From Chitinophaga sp. YR573 (lineage in GTDB: Bacteria; Bacteroidota; Bacteroidia; Chitinophagales; Chitinophagaceae), in contig NZ_FOJF01000001.1 of NCBI RefSeq assembly GCF_900110995.1, positions 4,500,803-4,564,802 on the forward strand: a stretch of 64,000 bases of DNA, written 5' to 3'. A program made the translations under genes and the position numbers. The notes beneath the pieces are model-generated. The model was given only the letters and a program-made list of their open reading frames with translations. It was not told the DNA's origin and did not search any database. Positions 16,661 through 26,276 of the stretch are shown one piece after another. The stretch's first letter is position 1; each line of letters starts with the position of its first letter.

Positions 16661-17458
16661 ATGATGTTTTTAAGAAAGGCTTATTCAAACCTTATCATTA
16701 TTGTGCCGATCGTTATTTGCTGTTTGTTTTCGTCATGTGTCAGTACTAAGAGTTCGGTTTATTTCAGGGATCTTCCGGATACAGTTATCGCACCGGTTGC
16801 AGGCAATTTCGAACCAGTGATCCAGAAGAATGATATACTGCAGATTACAGTGAGCAGCATGAATGTTGATGATGCAGTAATATATAATACACCCAGTATG
16901 GCCAACATTGGCGGCGCAGCCACCAGTGGCCCACAGGCCGTAGGTTTCCTCGTTAGTGAACAGGGATTTATACAGTACCCGGTATTAGGACAGGTGAAGG
17001 CTGATGGCCTTACGAAAAGTGAATTGACCAGGTATCTGCATGATCAGCTTGAACAGAAAAAATTACTGGTAGATCCGGTAGTGAGTATCCGTTTCCTGAA
17101 CTATCGTGTAACGGTGCTGGGAGAGGTGGGGAAACCAACAGTTGTAAATGTGGGGAATGAGAAAATAACCATTATGGAGGCACTGGGCCTCGCTGGTGAT
17201 ATCACCGTTTTTGGAAAGAAAGATAATGTACTATTAATACGTGAAACAGATGGAGTGCGGACAATAAAAAGGCTGAATCTGAATAATAAGGAAATATTTT
17301 CATCTCCCTATTATTATCTGCGCTCTAATGATGTTGTATACGTAGAACCCAACAAGGCAAAGGTTGGCGGTTCAGACAGAGCTAAACAAGTAATACCGAT
17401 CGTCCTCAGTAGTTTATCATTACTGGTGATTATCCTGGACAGGCTGATACTTAATTAG
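16661..17458 (+). CDS. Polysaccharide export lipoprotein (Wza-like)
   Basis: An outer-membrane export protein of the Wza/GumB group, 265 residues. The signal ends in a lipobox (LFSSC) with Cys26 as lipidated residue. The Poly_export domain begins near FEPVIQKNDILQI, and an SLBB domain is at about 145-205 (RVTVLGEVGKPTV). A C-terminal hydrophobic helix (about 243-263) is present, which Bacteroidota homologues use in place of the longer Wza C-terminus. It should form the outer channel together with the Wzc-like protein that follows 45 bases later. The alternative ATG at 16664 is equally possible. Confidence 0.93.
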   Translation: MMFLRKAYSNLIIIVPIVICCLFSSCVSTKSSVYFRDLPDTVIAPVAGNFEPVIQKNDILQITVSSMNVDDAVIYNTPSMANIGGAATSGPQAVGFLVSEQGFIQYPVLGQVKADGLTKSELTRYLHDQLEQKKLLVDPVVSIRFLNYRVTVLGEVGKPTVVNVGNEKITIMEALGLAGDITVFGKKDNVLLIRETDGVRTIKRLNLNNKEIFSSPYYYLRSNDVVYVEPNKAKVGGSDRAKQVIPIVLSSLSLLVIILDRLILN

Positions 17459-17503
17459 CCCCTGAGTTTTAACCAATCTTTTTAAACCTTGCCCCGTAAT
17501 TAC

Positions 17504-19888
17504 ATGCAAAGAAAGAAAACAGATATACGGAAGCAACAGGATGACCAAACAGACCTGTTTGAACTGGTAAAAAACAGGTACCTGCCTTATTGGCCCCTGT
17601 TCATACTGATAGGCGCACTGGCCGTTGCAGGTGCGTTTGTGTACCTGCGCTATACTACTCCGATGTACAGGATCGCTGCTTCTTTACTGATTAAAGATGA
17701 TCAGAAAGGAATGGGATCTTCCATGATAGAAACACTTGACCTCTTTGGTTCCAGTAAACAGATAGATAATGAAATCGAAATACTGAAATCAAAAACACTG
17801 GCAAGAGAAGTGATCAGAAATCTGAACATGTATGGAGAAGTCATTGAACATGGACAGATAAAAGATGTGGTACTCTATAAAACAATACCCGTTAAGCCGG
17901 TATTCCTGCAGCCTGAAATGATTGGTCCGCTGATGAATAAACTGGTACCGCTGAAATATGATGTAGCTAACCGGCGCGTGTTTGTAGATGGTAAACCATA
18001 TCCTTTAAACGATACGGTGTCTACTCCCTGGGGGAAAATGGTGTTCTTGCCAGGTAATGTTTTTACAGGGAAACATGATTACTTCCTGCATATCTCCGGT
18101 GAGAAATTACTGGCAGTACAGTTTGCAGGCAACCTGAAAGTATCGCAGATCAACAAACTGGCAAATGTAATAGGACTGGAATACAATGATGTGGTGCCAT
18201 CCAGGGGAGAAGCGATATTGAATGAACTGATGCGGGTGTATGATGCGGCCGCTATCGATGATAAGAATAAGACGGCGACCAAAACAATGGATTTTGTGGA
18301 AGGACGTCTGCGTATAGTGACAGGGGAACTGGGACAGGTAGAATCTGAAATGGCGAAATTTAAAACAAAAGAAGGTATCGTAGACCTGAGTGAACAGGGT
18401 AAGTTATTCCTGGAAAGTGTAAAGGAGAATGATAGTAAACTGAATGAAGTGAATATGCAACTGTCTGTACTTGATTCCATAGAGAATTATGTATCAGGCA
18501 GGAAAGAGGGGGAGAGCATGGTGCCGGCTACATTGGGATTAACAGATCCCGTGTTACTGGAGCTGGTGAGTAAACTATCTGAAACAGAAATGGAACTGGC
18601 ACGGCTTCGCAAAACAACAGGGGAAAACAGTCCGCTGCTGGCTAGTCTGACCAGCCAGGCCAGCCGCTTAGCTCCTGCTGTAGTGCAAAATGTGCGCAAC
18701 TTACGTTCTAACCTGAAAGCCGGGAAAGAGAAACTGACGGCAGAGAATGGTAAGTATATGGGCGTTCTCCAAAGTGTACCCGGAAAAGAAAAAGCATTAC
18801 TGGAAGTAAGCAGGCAACAGGCCATCAAGAATAATATTTATACTTTCTTATTGGAGAAGCGGGAGGAAACGGCTTTGCAATATGCAGCAGCTATTTCAGA
18901 CAGCAGGGTGGTAGATGTGGCAGAAGCGGATTCTTTCCCTTTTAGCCCACGCAGATCCATGATACTGGGTTTATCCTTACTGGGGGGCCTGGCACTGGTA
19001 GCTGGGTTTATCACCGTCAAGGAAATGTTTAACAGTGAGGTGATGTTCCGGGCGGATATCGAAAAAGGCACTTCTGCGCCGATTCTGGCGGAGATCATGC
19101 AGGATGAGGAGGCACACCCCATTGCGATCACAGAAGGCAAACGTACCCCTGTTGCAGAGCAATTCAGGGCATTACGTACCGCCCTGTCTTACATAGGAGT
19201 GAACGAAGAGCATAAAACGCTGCTGATTACCTCTTCCATTTCCGGGGAAGGAAAAAGCTTTATCGCCATCAACCTGGCTATCAGTCTTTCTTTAATGAAG
19301 AAGAAAGTAGTATTGCTGGAGTTTGACCTTCGCAAGCCTAAAGTGAGTAAGATGCTGAACGTATCTGTTCAGCCGGGGATCAGTAATTACCTGGCAGGGC
19401 ATGCAGTACTGGGAGACATCCTGAAGAAACCGATAGAAGGCAATGATTATTTTCACCTTTTATCCTGCGGGGTGATACCACCCAATCCAACAGAGCTGGT
19501 ATTGAATGGTAGACTGGAACACCTGCTGACCACACTGAGAGCTACTTTTGATTATATCATCATAGATACAGCTCCGGTAGGCCCGGTTACAGACGCCCGC
19601 TTACTGGCTCCGTTTGCTGATGCAACCCTGTATGTGGTACGCCATCAGCGCACACCTAAGTTCTACCTGAAGATGATTGATGAGTTGTATGAACAGCAGG
19701 ACCTGGGTAAACTGAACATCGTTTTTAACGGGATCAAATCCCGTGGTCTGGCCGGTTACGCATCGGGCTATAGCAATGGCTATGGTTACGGAAACGGACT
19801 TGGTTACGGCTACGGATATACAGACGAACATAAAAATGGCAACATCAGGAAAAAGCGCTTTAACAAGCTCTTTAATGCCAAATCCTGA
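17504..19888 (+). CDS. Wzc/GumC-like chain-length protein with tyrosine autokinase domain
   Basis: An inner-membrane co-polymerase and BY-kinase that controls polymer length and export. From the ATG at 17504 it has 794 residues; a TTG start at 17489 is possible. A Wzz domain with a first membrane helix is at about 30-50, followed by long coiled-coil segments and a second helix near 485-510 (LGLSLLGGLALVAG). The kinase has Walker A SISGEGKS (578-585, Lys584), Walker A' LLEFDLRKP and Walker B YIIIDTAP. The C-terminal tail, around 751-775, has seven tyrosines within 22 residues spaced by Gly. It is the expected autophosphorylation cluster. It follows the export gene and precedes the antiterminator gene. 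Confidence 0.94.
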   Translation: MQRKKTDIRKQQDDQTDLFELVKNRYLPYWPLFILIGALAVAGAFVYLRYTTPMYRIAASLLIKDDQKGMGSSMIETLDLFGSSKQIDNEIEILKSKTLAREVIRNLNMYGEVIEHGQIKDVVLYKTIPVKPVFLQPEMIGPLMNKLVPLKYDVANRRVFVDGKPYPLNDTVSTPWGKMVFLPGNVFTGKHDYFLHISGEKLLAVQFAGNLKVSQINKLANVIGLEYNDVVPSRGEAILNELMRVYDAAAIDDKNKTATKTMDFVEGRLRIVTGELGQVESEMAKFKTKEGIVDLSEQGKLFLESVKENDSKLNEVNMQLSVLDSIENYVSGRKEGESMVPATLGLTDPVLLELVSKLSETEMELARLRKTTGENSPLLASLTSQASRLAPAVVQNVRNLRSNLKAGKEKLTAENGKYMGVLQSVPGKEKALLEVSRQQAIKNNIYTFLLEKREETALQYAAAISDSRVVDVAEADSFPFSPRRSMILGLSLLGGLALVAGFITVKEMFNSEVMFRADIEKGTSAPILAEIMQDEEAHPIAITEGKRTPVAEQFRALRTALSYIGVNEEHKTLLITSSISGEGKSFIAINLAISLSLMKKKVVLLEFDLRKPKVSKMLNVSVQPGISNYLAGHAVLGDILKKPIEGNDYFHLLSCGVIPPNPTELVLNGRLEHLLTTLRATFDYIIIDTAPVGPVTDARLLAPFADATLYVVRHQRTPKFYLKMIDELYEQQDLGKLNIVFNGIKSRGLAGYASGYSNGYGYGNGLGYGYGYTDEHKNGNIRKKRFNKLFNAKS

Positions 19889-20042
19889 TCAAACCATATC
19901 TTAAAATTGAAGAACCATCTATGCATTAAAAAGGCACTCATGTGACTGAGGAGGCGAAGCTATGCTCCCGGTTAACCCATTCCACCCTCTTGCCTTTATA
20001 AATTCCATATCAGACTATTGCGATTAATTAACCATTTAAATC
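19889..20042 (+). promoter_or_regulatory. 154-base leader before the NusG-like gene
   Basis: This is the largest non-coding gap inside the operon. AAAGGCA (19930-19936) and TGCCTTT (19991-19997) can pair and enclose about 54 bases, including GGAGGC. It may be an RNA structure or the site where the antiterminator acts. I see no match to a known riboswitch. Confidence 0.35.
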
Positions 20043-20585
20043 ATGCCCATGGAACTAAGTCCAAACAACTGGTATGCGGTGTATACCAAACCCAGATGGG
20101 AAAAGAAAGTGGCAGATGCCCTAATTCGTAAACAGGTTGAAACTTATTGCCCCATTAACAGGGTCACGCACCAGTGGAGCGACCGTAAAAAGATTGTCGA
20201 AGAACCTCTTTTCAAATCATACGTATTCGTACGTATTCCTGAATCACTGAAAACGACCATTCGCGAAACAAGTGGTATTGTCAACTTCGTTTATTGGCTG
20301 GGTAAACCTGCCCGTATTCCTGATCATGAGATTCAACAGATCAGGAGCTTTTTGCAGGAATACCAGGATGTAGAAGTTGAAAGCTTTCCCATTCATGAGA
20401 ATGATCTCATCCAGATTACTTCCGGTCCGCTGATGTATCAGCGTGGAAGAGTAATCGAAGCTGCCAAGAACACTGTGAAAGTAGTGTTGTACAGCATGGG
20501 TTTTGCATTGACTGCCACTGTGAAGAAAAGCGAAATGATGCTGATCAACAGTCAGGTGATTGCTCCGGTGAATGCTTCTATGTAA
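20043..20585 (+). CDS. NusG/RfaH-like antiterminator (UpxY type)
   Basis: A 180-residue specialised paralogue of NusG. The NGN domain (about 8-110) begins NWYAVYTKPRWEKKVADAL and has PLFKSYVFVRI. The C-terminal KOW-like domain (about 120-172) includes SGPLMYQRGRVIE. In Bacteroides, UpxY proteins encoded at the start of capsule operons let RNA polymerase read through to the end. The same role fits here, because about 22 kb of operon lies downstream. It differs from UpxY loci in being third, after the export and kinase genes. The start could be the second ATG at 20049. Confidence 0.9.
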   Translation: MPMELSPNNWYAVYTKPRWEKKVADALIRKQVETYCPINRVTHQWSDRKKIVEEPLFKSYVFVRIPESLKTTIRETSGIVNFVYWLGKPARIPDHEIQQIRSFLQEYQDVEVESFPIHENDLIQITSGPLMYQRGRVIEAAKNTVKVVLYSMGFALTATVKKSEMMLINSQVIAPVNASM

Positions 20586-20621
20586 GCGCTTCCTCCTATT
20601 CATAAATACTTTCTATCTACC

Positions 20622-21641
20622 ATGCAACATATTATACTATGCGGCGGATCAGGAACCCGTCTCTGGCCGTTATCAAACCGGCAGACACCCAAACAGCTGT
20701 TACCCCTGTTTGACGGGCAAAGTTTATTACAACTCACCTGGTTACGTAATCGTTTTGCATGTGACAGCGTAGTGGCTATTGTGAATGAACAACAGGCTGA
20801 TGTAGTAGCGGAACAACTGGCTGATTCAGGCGCCTTATCAGTATCGCTGATAGCAGAGCCTATAGGCCGGAATACCGCTGCTGCCATTGCATTGGCCGCC
20901 TTTACCACTTCACCGGATACTATACTGCTCATTACACCCGCAGATCACCTCATCGGAACTCCGGATCTGTATTCACACACCATTTTTACTGCCGAAAAGC
21001 TGGCTGCCGCCGGGCATCTTGTAACCATAGGATTACAGCCCACTTACGCTGAAACAGGGTACGGTTATATTCAGTATGCAGATCACGATGTGATACGCTT
21101 TACCGAAAAACCGGATGCTGTTACTGCTGCTGCTATGCTTGAAAGCGGTGACTACCTGTGGAACAGCGGTATCTTTTGTGGTAAGGCTGGTGTATTGCTG
21201 GAACAGTTGTCCTTACATGCACCCGCGATTTATGCTGCTGCCGCAGTTGCCGCAGCAGCATGGCTGGAAACAGGAGCGATCCCGTTGTCTGTAATGGAAG
21301 CAATTCCTTCGGATAGTATTGATTATGCCGTACTGGAAAAGAGTGATATCGTGAAGGTGGTGCCCAGTGCCATGGACTGGAGTGATGTTGGCGGTTATGA
21401 AGCACTGGCGCATGCGCTGGCCAATCATTACCGTTACAGCAATCACCAGGCAGTGTTTATAGAAAGCGATCCTGTGAATAGCATTGTAATAGGAAAAGAT
21501 AAACTGGTAGCACTGGTGGGCGTGGAGAATGTAGTAGTAGTGAATACACCTGAGGTACTGCTGATCTTACAGAAAGGCAATGGCCAGGATGTGAAACAAC
21601 TTCATCAGTGGGTAAAAGAAAACAGACCTGAATTACTATAA
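20622..21641 (+). CDS. manC: Mannose-1-phosphate guanylyltransferase
   Basis: Makes GDP-mannose from mannose-1-phosphate and GTP, the precursor of GDP-fucose. The nucleotidyltransferase signature is clear at the N-terminus (CGGSGTRLWPLSNR and TPKQLL). Later VTIGLQPTYAETGYGYI, FTEKPD and YLWNSGIF are typical. At 339 residues it has only the transferase domain; the phosphomannose isomerase domain of two-domain ManC/AlgA proteins is absent. The final segment is the short beta-helix-like end. It lies 36 bases after the antiterminator gene and 9 bases before fcl. Phosphomannomutase is not in this operon, so mannose-1-phosphate must come from elsewhere. Confidence 0.95.
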   Translation: MQHIILCGGSGTRLWPLSNRQTPKQLLPLFDGQSLLQLTWLRNRFACDSVVAIVNEQQADVVAEQLADSGALSVSLIAEPIGRNTAAAIALAAFTTSPDTILLITPADHLIGTPDLYSHTIFTAEKLAAAGHLVTIGLQPTYAETGYGYIQYADHDVIRFTEKPDAVTAAAMLESGDYLWNSGIFCGKAGVLLEQLSLHAPAIYAAAAVAAAAWLETGAIPLSVMEAIPSDSIDYAVLEKSDIVKVVPSAMDWSDVGGYEALAHALANHYRYSNHQAVFIESDPVNSIVIGKDKLVALVGVENVVVVNTPEVLLILQKGNGQDVKQLHQWVKENRPELL

Positions 21642-21650
21642 AATCAACTT

Positions 21651-22592
21651 ATGCAACTGAATGATAAAATATATATAGCTGGTCACCGTGGAATGGTAGG
21701 CAGCGCTATAAAAAGAAGGCTGGAATTATTGGGATATAAAAATATTGTAACAAGGAGTTCAGCTGAGCTGGATCTCCGTTCACAGGCGGAAGTAGGAAAT
21801 TTCTTTGCACTGGAACAACCGGATTATGTATTTCTTGCTGCTGCTAAAGTAGGAGGGATTCATGCCAACAATACTTACCGTGCAGAGTTCCTGTATGAGA
21901 ACCTGATGATAGAAGCGAATATCATTCATGCATCCTGGAAACATGGGGTAAAAAAACTGATGTTCCTGGGTAGCTCCTGCATCTATCCTAAAATGGCGCC
22001 ACAGCCACTACAGGAAAACAGTCTGTTAACAGGTCCGCTGGAACCTACCAACGAACCTTATGCTGTTGCAAAGATTGCAGGTATCAAATTATGCGAAGCT
22101 TACCGTGATCAGTACGGATGTAATTTCATCAGTGTAATGCCTACCAATCTGTATGGCATAGGCGATAATTACCATCCTGAAAACTCTCATGTATTACCTG
22201 CACTGATCAGGCGTTTTCATGAAGCAAAAGAAGCGGGGAAACCCAGTGTAACCGTTTGGGGTACTGGTACACCACGCCGTGAATTCATGTTCGCAGATGA
22301 CCTGGCAGATGCCTGTGTATACCTGATGCTGCATTATGATGAGAAAGAACTGGTGAACATTGGTACGGGAGAAGATCTGAGTATCCGTGAACTGGCAGAG
22401 ACAGTGAAAGAGGTAGTTTGTTATGAAGGCAAACTGGTATTCGATCCTTCCAAACCCGATGGCACACCAAGAAAATTAATGGATGTTTCAAAACTACATA
22501 GCCTTGGATGGAATCATAGTGTAGAGCTGAAAGAAGGACTGGTACAGGCATATGCAGATTTCTTACGCAAACGTCATTTGGTAATCAGTTAA
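21651..22592 (+). CDS. fcl: GDP-L-fucose synthase
   Basis: Epimerises and reduces GDP-4-keto-6-deoxy-mannose to GDP-L-fucose with NADPH. The 313-residue protein has the Rossmann motif [10 protein letters not shown] at the N-terminus. The active-site motif [14 protein letters not shown] holds the catalytic Ser and Cys, and YAVAKIAG is the YxxxK of the short-chain family. Length and motifs match Fcl/WcaG throughout. It works after gmd, which lies two genes downstream; the gene order is manC-fcl-ugd-gmd. Spacing of 9 bases on either side indicates a single transcript. Confidence 0.97.
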   Translation: MQLNDKIYIAGHRGMVGSAIKRRLELLGYKNIVTRSSAELDLRSQAEVGNFFALEQPDYVFLAAAKVGGIHANNTYRAEFLYENLMIEANIIHASWKHGVKKLMFLGSSCIYPKMAPQPLQENSLLTGPLEPTNEPYAVAKIAGIKLCEAYRDQYGCNFISVMPTNLYGIGDNYHPENSHVLPALIRRFHEAKEAGKPSVTVWGTGTPRREFMFADDLADACVYLMLHYDEKELVNIGTGEDLSIRELAETVKEVVCYEGKLVFDPSKPDGTPRKLMDVSKLHSLGWNHSVELKEGLVQAYADFLRKRHLVIS

Positions 22593-22601
22593 TACTTAAT
22601 T

Positions 22602-23951
22602 ATGAAAGTAGTAGTAATAGGTACAGGGTATGTTGGTCTGGTTACAGGTGCCTGCCTCGCAGAAGTAGGTACTGAGGTGGTTTGTGTGGATGTAAATGCT
22701 GAAAAGATCGTCAACCTGCAAAAGGGTATTCTGCCCATTTATGAACCAGGCCTTGAAGAGATTGTAACCCGCAATTATGAAAACGGACGCTTGTCTTTCA
22801 GTACGGATCTGGCATCTGTCATTGCAGGAGCTGCGGTAGCATTTATTGCTGTAGGAACTCCTCCGGGTGAAGATGGTAGTGCCGACCTGAAATACGTATT
22901 GCAGGTAGCAAAAGATATAGGTGATTCCATGACTGATTACCTGGTGGTAGTGACTAAAAGCACAGTGCCTGTAGGCACTGCGGTGAAAGTAAACAGGACT
23001 ATCAAAGAAGCGATGATGTCCCGCGATGCACTGATGGATTATGATGTAGCGTCTAATCCTGAGTTCCTGAAAGAGGGTGCTGCCGTGCAGGACTTCCTGA
23101 AACCCGACCGTATTGTAATAGGTATTAACTCCGAACGTGCAAAGAGTGTACTGGAACAGTTGTATCATCCGTTCCTGTTAAATGGGCGGCCTATCGTATT
23201 CATGGATATTGCTTCCGCTGAAATGACGAAATACGCTGCCAATGCTTTACTGGCTACTAAAATTTCTTTCATCAATGATATCGCCAACCTCTGCGATCTG
23301 GTAGGTGCAGATGTGAATATGGTGCGTAAGGGTATCGGTACTGATCCCCGCATCGGACATAGTTTCATCTACCCTGGTATCGGGTATGGTGGCTCCTGCT
23401 TTCCCAAAGATGTAAAGGCACTGGCGCAGACCGGCAAAGAGTATGGGCATAAACTGCGCATTCTGGAAGCGGTGGAAGCCGTGAACGATGATCAGAAGAA
23501 AGTGATGTTTGAGAAGATCCGGCGGCATTTCGAAGGTCAGTTGGCCGGTAAGGTATTCGGCATCTGGGGCCTCTCATTTAAGCCTAACACAGACGATATG
23601 AGGGAAGCATCCAGCCTGGTACTGATCGCCTCTTTATTAGAGGCAGGCGCCAAAGTGCAGGTGTTTGATCCGGTGGCTATGCCGGAAGCCCGCAGGGAAC
23701 TGGGTAATGAGGTAGAATGGTGTACAGATATGTATGCTGCTGCCACTGGTGCAGATGCAGTAATACTCATCACAGAATGGAATGAATTCCGTTTGCCCGA
23801 CTGGCCCCGCGTAAAAAACTTACTCAATGCCCCTGTAGTATTTGATGGCAGAAATATTTATGACCTCAACTTCCTGCAGAAGAATGGCTTCAGCAGTTAT
23901 GGAATCGGTATTTCTCCCCGCTCAATAATGAGTACTATAAAACAGTATTAA
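22602..23951 (+). CDS. ugd: UDP-glucose 6-dehydrogenase
   Basis: Oxidises UDP-glucose to UDP-glucuronate in two NAD-dependent steps. The 449-residue protein has the N-terminal NAD-binding VIGTGYVGLVTGACLAE. The central active-site motif YGGSCFPKDVKAL holds the catalytic Cys and Lys. The C-terminal UDP-binding domain includes WGLSFKPNTDDMREA. All match family members. It supplies glucuronic acid for the polymer, giving it negative charge. It lies between the two GDP-fucose genes in the operon. Confidence 0.97.
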   Translation: MKVVVIGTGYVGLVTGACLAEVGTEVVCVDVNAEKIVNLQKGILPIYEPGLEEIVTRNYENGRLSFSTDLASVIAGAAVAFIAVGTPPGEDGSADLKYVLQVAKDIGDSMTDYLVVVTKSTVPVGTAVKVNRTIKEAMMSRDALMDYDVASNPEFLKEGAAVQDFLKPDRIVIGINSERAKSVLEQLYHPFLLNGRPIVFMDIASAEMTKYAANALLATKISFINDIANLCDLVGADVNMVRKGIGTDPRIGHSFIYPGIGYGGSCFPKDVKALAQTGKEYGHKLRILEAVEAVNDDQKKVMFEKIRRHFEGQLAGKVFGIWGLSFKPNTDDMREASSLVLIASLLEAGAKVQVFDPVAMPEARRELGNEVEWCTDMYAAATGADAVILITEWNEFRLPDWPRVKNLLNAPVVFDGRNIYDLNFLQKNGFSSYGIGISPRSIMSTIKQY

Positions 23952-23984
23952 TATTTAACCATCACCTCTCTAAAATATAATTGT

Positions 23985-25082
23985 ATGAAAGTTGCCTTAA
24001 TTACTGGTGTAAACGGACAAGACGGTGCCTACCTGGCAGAACTGCTGCTTGAAAAAGGATATATGGTACACGGTGTTAAACGTCGTGCATCCCTGATCAA
24101 TACAGAAAGAATAGATCATCTGTATCAGGACCCTCACAGCCCGGATGTTCGTTTCAAACTGCATTATGGCGATATGACCGACAGCACCAACCTGATTCGT
24201 ATCATCCAGGAAACACAACCTGATGAAATTTATAACCTGGCCGCGATGAGCCATGTGAAAGTGAGCTTCGATACACCTGAATATACTGCCAATGCAGATG
24301 GTATTGGTACCCTGCGTTTGCTGGAAGCAATCCGCATATTAAAGCTGGAAAATAAAACACGTATCTATCAGGCCAGTACTTCTGAGTTATATGGTCTGGT
24401 ACAGGAAGTGCCTCAAAGGGAAACGACTCCTTTCTACCCACGTAGCCCATATGCAGTAGCTAAATTATATGGTTACTGGATTACAGTAAACTACCGCGAA
24501 GCATATGGTATGTATGCCTGCAACGGTATCCTGTTTAATCATGAAAGTCCGCTGCGTGGTGAAACATTTGTTACCCGTAAAATCACCCGTGGTGCCGCTG
24601 CTATTGCACTGGGCCTGCAGGAAAAATTATACCTGGGTAACCTGGATGCACGCCGCGACTGGGGACATGCTAAAGATTATGTAGAGGCTATGTGGCGTAT
24701 CCTGCAACAGGATGTGGCAGAAGATTATGTGATTGCTACTGGTATCACTACACCGGTGCGCGACTTTGTAAGAATGGCATTTGATGAACTGGGTATAGAA
24801 CTGGAATTTACCGGTAAGGGTGCAGAAGAAGTAGCCGTAGTAACTGCCTGCCGTAACAAAGATTTCATTCTGCCAATAGGTAAAGAAGTGGTAGCTGTAG
24901 ATGCTGCTTATTTCCGTCCTACAGAAGTGGAATTGCTGATAGGTGATCCTACAAAAGCGAAAACAAAACTGGGCTGGGAACCTAAGTACGACCTGGCAGA
25001 ACTGGTAAGAGAGATGATGTTGTCTGATGTGGAATTATTCCGCAAAAGAAATGTAACACAACTTGAACACCTGATAGGATAA
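23985..25082 (+). CDS. gmd: GDP-mannose 4,6-dehydratase
   Basis: Converts GDP-mannose to GDP-4-keto-6-deoxy-D-mannose, the committed step to GDP-fucose. At 365 residues it is of usual length. The NADP-binding [19 protein letters not shown] is diagnostic for Gmd. The active site has the Thr/Ser in ASTSELYG and [10 protein letters not shown] (YxxxK). [17 protein letters not shown] and [15 protein letters not shown] near the C-terminal part match the family. The last base of its stop overlaps the A of the next ATG (TAATG at 25080-25084), so the acyltransferase is translationally coupled. Confidence 0.97.
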   Translation: MKVALITGVNGQDGAYLAELLLEKGYMVHGVKRRASLINTERIDHLYQDPHSPDVRFKLHYGDMTDSTNLIRIIQETQPDEIYNLAAMSHVKVSFDTPEYTANADGIGTLRLLEAIRILKLENKTRIYQASTSELYGLVQEVPQRETTPFYPRSPYAVAKLYGYWITVNYREAYGMYACNGILFNHESPLRGETFVTRKITRGAAAIALGLQEKLYLGNLDARRDWGHAKDYVEAMWRILQQDVAEDYVIATGITTPVRDFVRMAFDELGIELEFTGKGAEEVAVVTACRNKDFILPIGKEVVAVDAAYFRPTEVELLIGDPTKAKTKLGWEPKYDLAELVREMMLSDVELFRKRNVTQLEHLIG

Positions 25083-26263
25083 TGATCATGAAACTACCCG
25101 TTAAAAAATCGCTTTCTTTTCTCGATGGGTTACGTGGGCTTGCTGCCTTGTACGTAGCTACCGGGCATGCCCGCTGGCTGTTATGGGAAGGAGGTGATAA
25201 TTTCAAACAGTTATCACATACCTATTCAACCGCCGGAAAAATGCTGGCAATAGGCATGTCTGTATTCAAATACGGACATGAAATGGTGTTATTCTTTTTT
25301 GTGTTATCGGGTTTTGTCATTCATCTGAGATATTCTTTACAGTTGAGTAAAGGAGAAGAAGCACCCTTTTCTTTCGGGTCTTACTTTTTTAAAAGATTAA
25401 AGAGGATCATGCCTCCATATCTCTTTGTTTTTGCATTGACTTTCATCTGTGACAGCATTGTTGCGCATAATCAATACTCGATTTATACGCATACAACACC
25501 GCTTCCACTGGTTAATCAGAACATCGTGTTTGTGCATTCATGGTCTTCACTGATTGGTAATATATTCTTTCTGCAGGATGCTTATGTGCCGGTGTTTGGG
25601 TCTAATGGCAGTATCTGGTCGCTTAAATACGAGTGGTACTTTTATATGTTGTATCCCGTATTACTTTTCTTTAACCGGAAAAGTCCCTGGTTTACATTAA
25701 TCGGTCTTAGTGGGATCTTCCTGATTTATTTAATTGGATTTCATACAGGATTTGTTTTGTTCGACCAGGTAGTAGCCTGTTTACTTTCCTGGTGGGTAGG
25801 TGGTTTTGTCGCGGATATTTATAACGGCAGGGTACAGATCAAACGGTATTTCCTTTATCCGCTGGCTGTTATCATTCCTCTGATTCCTCTCATCCATACA
25901 TCAGGTATCAATAACCTGTTAAAAGACCAGATCGTTGCTTTTGGATTTACAGGATTGCTGGTATTGTTGCTGGATTACAGGGATAAAAGGATTGTACAGT
26001 CTTTCGGTAAACTGAAGTGGCTGGGTGACTGCTCCTACACATTGTACCTCATTCATGCACCGCTGCTGATTCTTGCAAATGGTATATTATTGAAAGCAAC
26101 AAATAACGTAATGCCGAAGTCATTTGTATATGTATGGCTGGCAGTGATTGGCGTAGTGATAATAGCATACGGATTACATTTTATAGTTGAAAAACCATTT
26201 GTATCTGCTGCTAAAAGAGTTCCATTAAAACAACCGGACGTAGTGCCGGCTATGGTAAAATAA
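25082..26263 (+). CDS. Membrane acyltransferase (acyltransferase-3 family)
   Basis: A 393-residue integral membrane O-acyltransferase that probably adds acetyl or another acyl group to the polysaccharide or its lipid-linked unit. The N-terminal family motif is FLDGLRGLAALYVATGHARW, with the presumed catalytic His about 27 residues in. About ten hydrophobic helices follow, and GDCSYTLYLIHAPLL near residue 320 is the second signature. The start at 25082 overlaps the gmd stop; an ATG at 25088 (MKLPVKK) is an alternative. It is the first of three such genes inside the operon, suggesting acylation at several positions. Confidence 0.9.
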   Translation: MIMKLPVKKSLSFLDGLRGLAALYVATGHARWLLWEGGDNFKQLSHTYSTAGKMLAIGMSVFKYGHEMVLFFFVLSGFVIHLRYSLQLSKGEEAPFSFGSYFFKRLKRIMPPYLFVFALTFICDSIVAHNQYSIYTHTTPLPLVNQNIVFVHSWSSLIGNIFFLQDAYVPVFGSNGSIWSLKYEWYFYMLYPVLLFFNRKSPWFTLIGLSGIFLIYLIGFHTGFVLFDQVVACLLSWWVGGFVADIYNGRVQIKRYFLYPLAVIIPLIPLIHTSGINNLLKDQIVAFGFTGLLVLLLDYRDKRIVQSFGKLKWLGDCSYTLYLIHAPLLILANGILLKATNNVMPKSFVYVWLAVIGVVIIAYGLHFIVEKPFVSAAKRVPLKQPDVVPAMVK

Positions 26264-26276
26264 ATCTTATCAAAAA

